Shown here: piece by piece, positions 60,699-61,322 of the stretch
How positions within the stretch are numbered: the first letter of the stretch is position 1
Layout: each line of letters begins with the position of its first letter
DNA from: Natronocalculus amylovorans
GTDB lineage: Archaea; Halobacteriota; Halobacteria; Halobacteriales; Haloferacaceae
Length of the DNA: 61,322 nt
NCBI RefSeq assembly: GCF_023638035.1
Contig: NZ_JAKRVX010000011.1
Location: 1 to 61,322 of the forward strand
Direction of reading: 5' to 3'
Notes under the pieces: model-generated
What the model saw: the letters and a program-made list of their open reading frames with translations, nothing else
What the model was told of the DNA's origin: nothing
The model's database searches: none
Translations under genes and position numbers: made by a program

Positions 60699-61322
60699 TA
60701 GTGTGCGTCAAGCGCTGCTTCGAGGGTCGGAAGGTTAATCTCTTCCATCTGCTCGATATAGCCCCACCCATCATCGTTCCATTCTGGTGTACTTCCCTCC
60801 GCTGGTGTCAGTGTTGCAACCTCTTCTGCATCGCTCTCTGCAACAATCTGTTGTGCGAGGTTGTCAGACTCGAAATAGTCATACGTTACATGAGAGATTC
60901 CAAGCTCATTGACGAGTTCGATCGAGTCAATAATGTCTGACGTTGTCGCCTCATCCTGTGGTGAGACTCCCTGCGGTGAGTGAATCTCGAAATCATAGCG
61001 TTCTGCGAGATACTGCAACGAGTCGTGTCCAGCAAGAACGAGTGTGTCTATGTGTTTATGAGCAAGTGCTGACTCAAACTGTTCGTGGAGGTCTTGGAGC
61101 TCGTTTTTGTAGGCCTCTGCGTTGTCGTAGTAGTCGTCGGCGTTGTCTGGATCTGCCTCTGCAAGACCATCTGCAATGTTGTCAACACATGTCTGCGCAA
61201 GTACTGGATCAACCCACACGTGCGGGTCATAATCACCATGTTCGTGATCGTGGTCATGGTCATGGTCGTCGTCGTCGTGATGGTGATCGTCGTGGTCGTC
61301 GTCGTGATGGTGATCGTCGTGG
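60698..61322 (-). CDS. znuA: Zinc/manganese ABC substrate-binding protein ZnuA, C-terminal part
   Basis: The frame is open to the window edge. At the window edge it encodes a His/Asp-rich loop (DHDHDHDHEHGDYDPHV) before the conserved HVWVDPVLAQTCVDNIADGL. Then follow HKHIDTLVLAGHDSLQYLAE and YDFEIHSPQGVSPQDEATTS, the metal-ligand histidine and the second-lobe region of cluster A-I proteins, and ISHVTYDYFESDNLAQQIVA. About 208 C-terminal residues are visible. The His-rich loop is common in zinc-specific members. Confidence 0.88.
   Translation of the reverse strand, partial: HDDHHHDDDHDDHHHDDDDHDHDHDHEHGDYDPHVWVDPVLAQTCVDNIADGLAEADPDNADDYYDNAEAYKNELQDLHEQFESALAHKHIDTLVLAGHDSLQYLAERYDFEIHSPQGVSPQDEATTSDIIDSIELVNELGISHVTYDYFESDNLAQQIVAESDAEEVATLTPAEGSTPEWNDDGWGYIEQMEEINLPTLEAALDAH
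61245..61322. repeat. Imperfect GTC/GTG tandem repeat inside znuA
   Basis: The final 78 bases consist of GTC/GTG/ATG triplet repeats with two copies of a GTCGTCGTGATGGTGATCGT unit about 30 bases apart. They encode the His/Asp-rich metal loop. Such repeats are prone to length change by slippage. Confidence 0.7.

Overview
The window is chromosomal DNA of a halophilic archaeon (class Halobacteria). Evidence: acidic Asp/Glu-rich proteins, a twin-arginine lipoprotein signal, several TATA boxes 20-35 bases upstream of start codons without a Shine-Dalgarno site, many ATGA/TAATG gene overlaps, and haloarchaeal families (GfcR, Asp38-type glucose dehydrogenase, ADP-forming acetate-CoA ligase, PibD-type pilins, CoaBC, Dph6). 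By eye the base composition is near 50% G+C, low for the group. Together with the many small IS200/IS605-type hairpin relics this points to Haloquadratum or a relative, but that is a guess.

Layout. 1-3100 is a mobile-element graveyard: a TnpB gene cut by the window edge, its hairpin-rich left end, a cupin gene, a small membrane protein gene whose stop codon lies inside an insertion-sequence end, a decayed TnpB tail and a decayed DDE transposase with an internal amber codon. 3105-13128 is a type IV pilus locus: a large pilin-like surface protein faces a tightly overlapped operon read from right to left (pilB ATPase, pilC platform protein, five small pilin-like proteins). 13676-18000 holds a universal stress protein, a Pit phosphate transporter, tRNA-Arg(CCU), tatA, a peroxiredoxin, an HD phosphohydrolase, a small membrane protein and tRNA-Gly(UCC). 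18702-24388 holds three thioredoxin-reductase-like flavoproteins (one with CLHC, one classical, one lacking the NADPH domain and cysteines), a Trm9-like methyltransferase, a pilin and coaBC. 24569-33021 is a nine-gene Mrp/Mnh cation:proton antiporter operon. 33174-34258 holds a pilin and a purine phosphoribosyltransferase. 34567-41059 is a Dpp-type ABC importer operon whose substrate-binding protein appears to be CIRCULARLY PERMUTED.

41703-53862 holds a transposon relic without transposase, a sugar nucleotidyltransferase, two PP-loop enzymes, small conserved proteins, a monothiol glutaredoxin, the sugar-catabolism pair gdh-gfcR, an NRDE protein, an HTH protein, a frameshifted MGMT gene, a KDG-aldolase-like gene and a type I phosphodiesterase. 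54093-57259 is an operon of ADP-forming acetate-CoA ligase and a phosphotransacetylase-like regulatory protein. 57416-58890 is an intact TnpB-only insertion sequence. The right end is a znuA-znuC-znuB metal importer operon, with znuA running off the window.

The genes form several independent modules. gdh, gfcR and the aldolase fit the semi-phosphorylative Entner-Doudoroff pathway, and the acd operon fits acetate overflow from the same sugars. The Mrp antiporter and Pit transporter use ion gradients. The pilus locus, DUF7289-like protein and two stand-alone pilins serve adhesion or motility. No CRISPR array or recognised defence island is present. The least ordinary observations are the permuted substrate-binding protein, the family of co-varying hairpin ends of TnpB elements, two long perfect palindromes at promoters, and strong enrichment of CGATCG.
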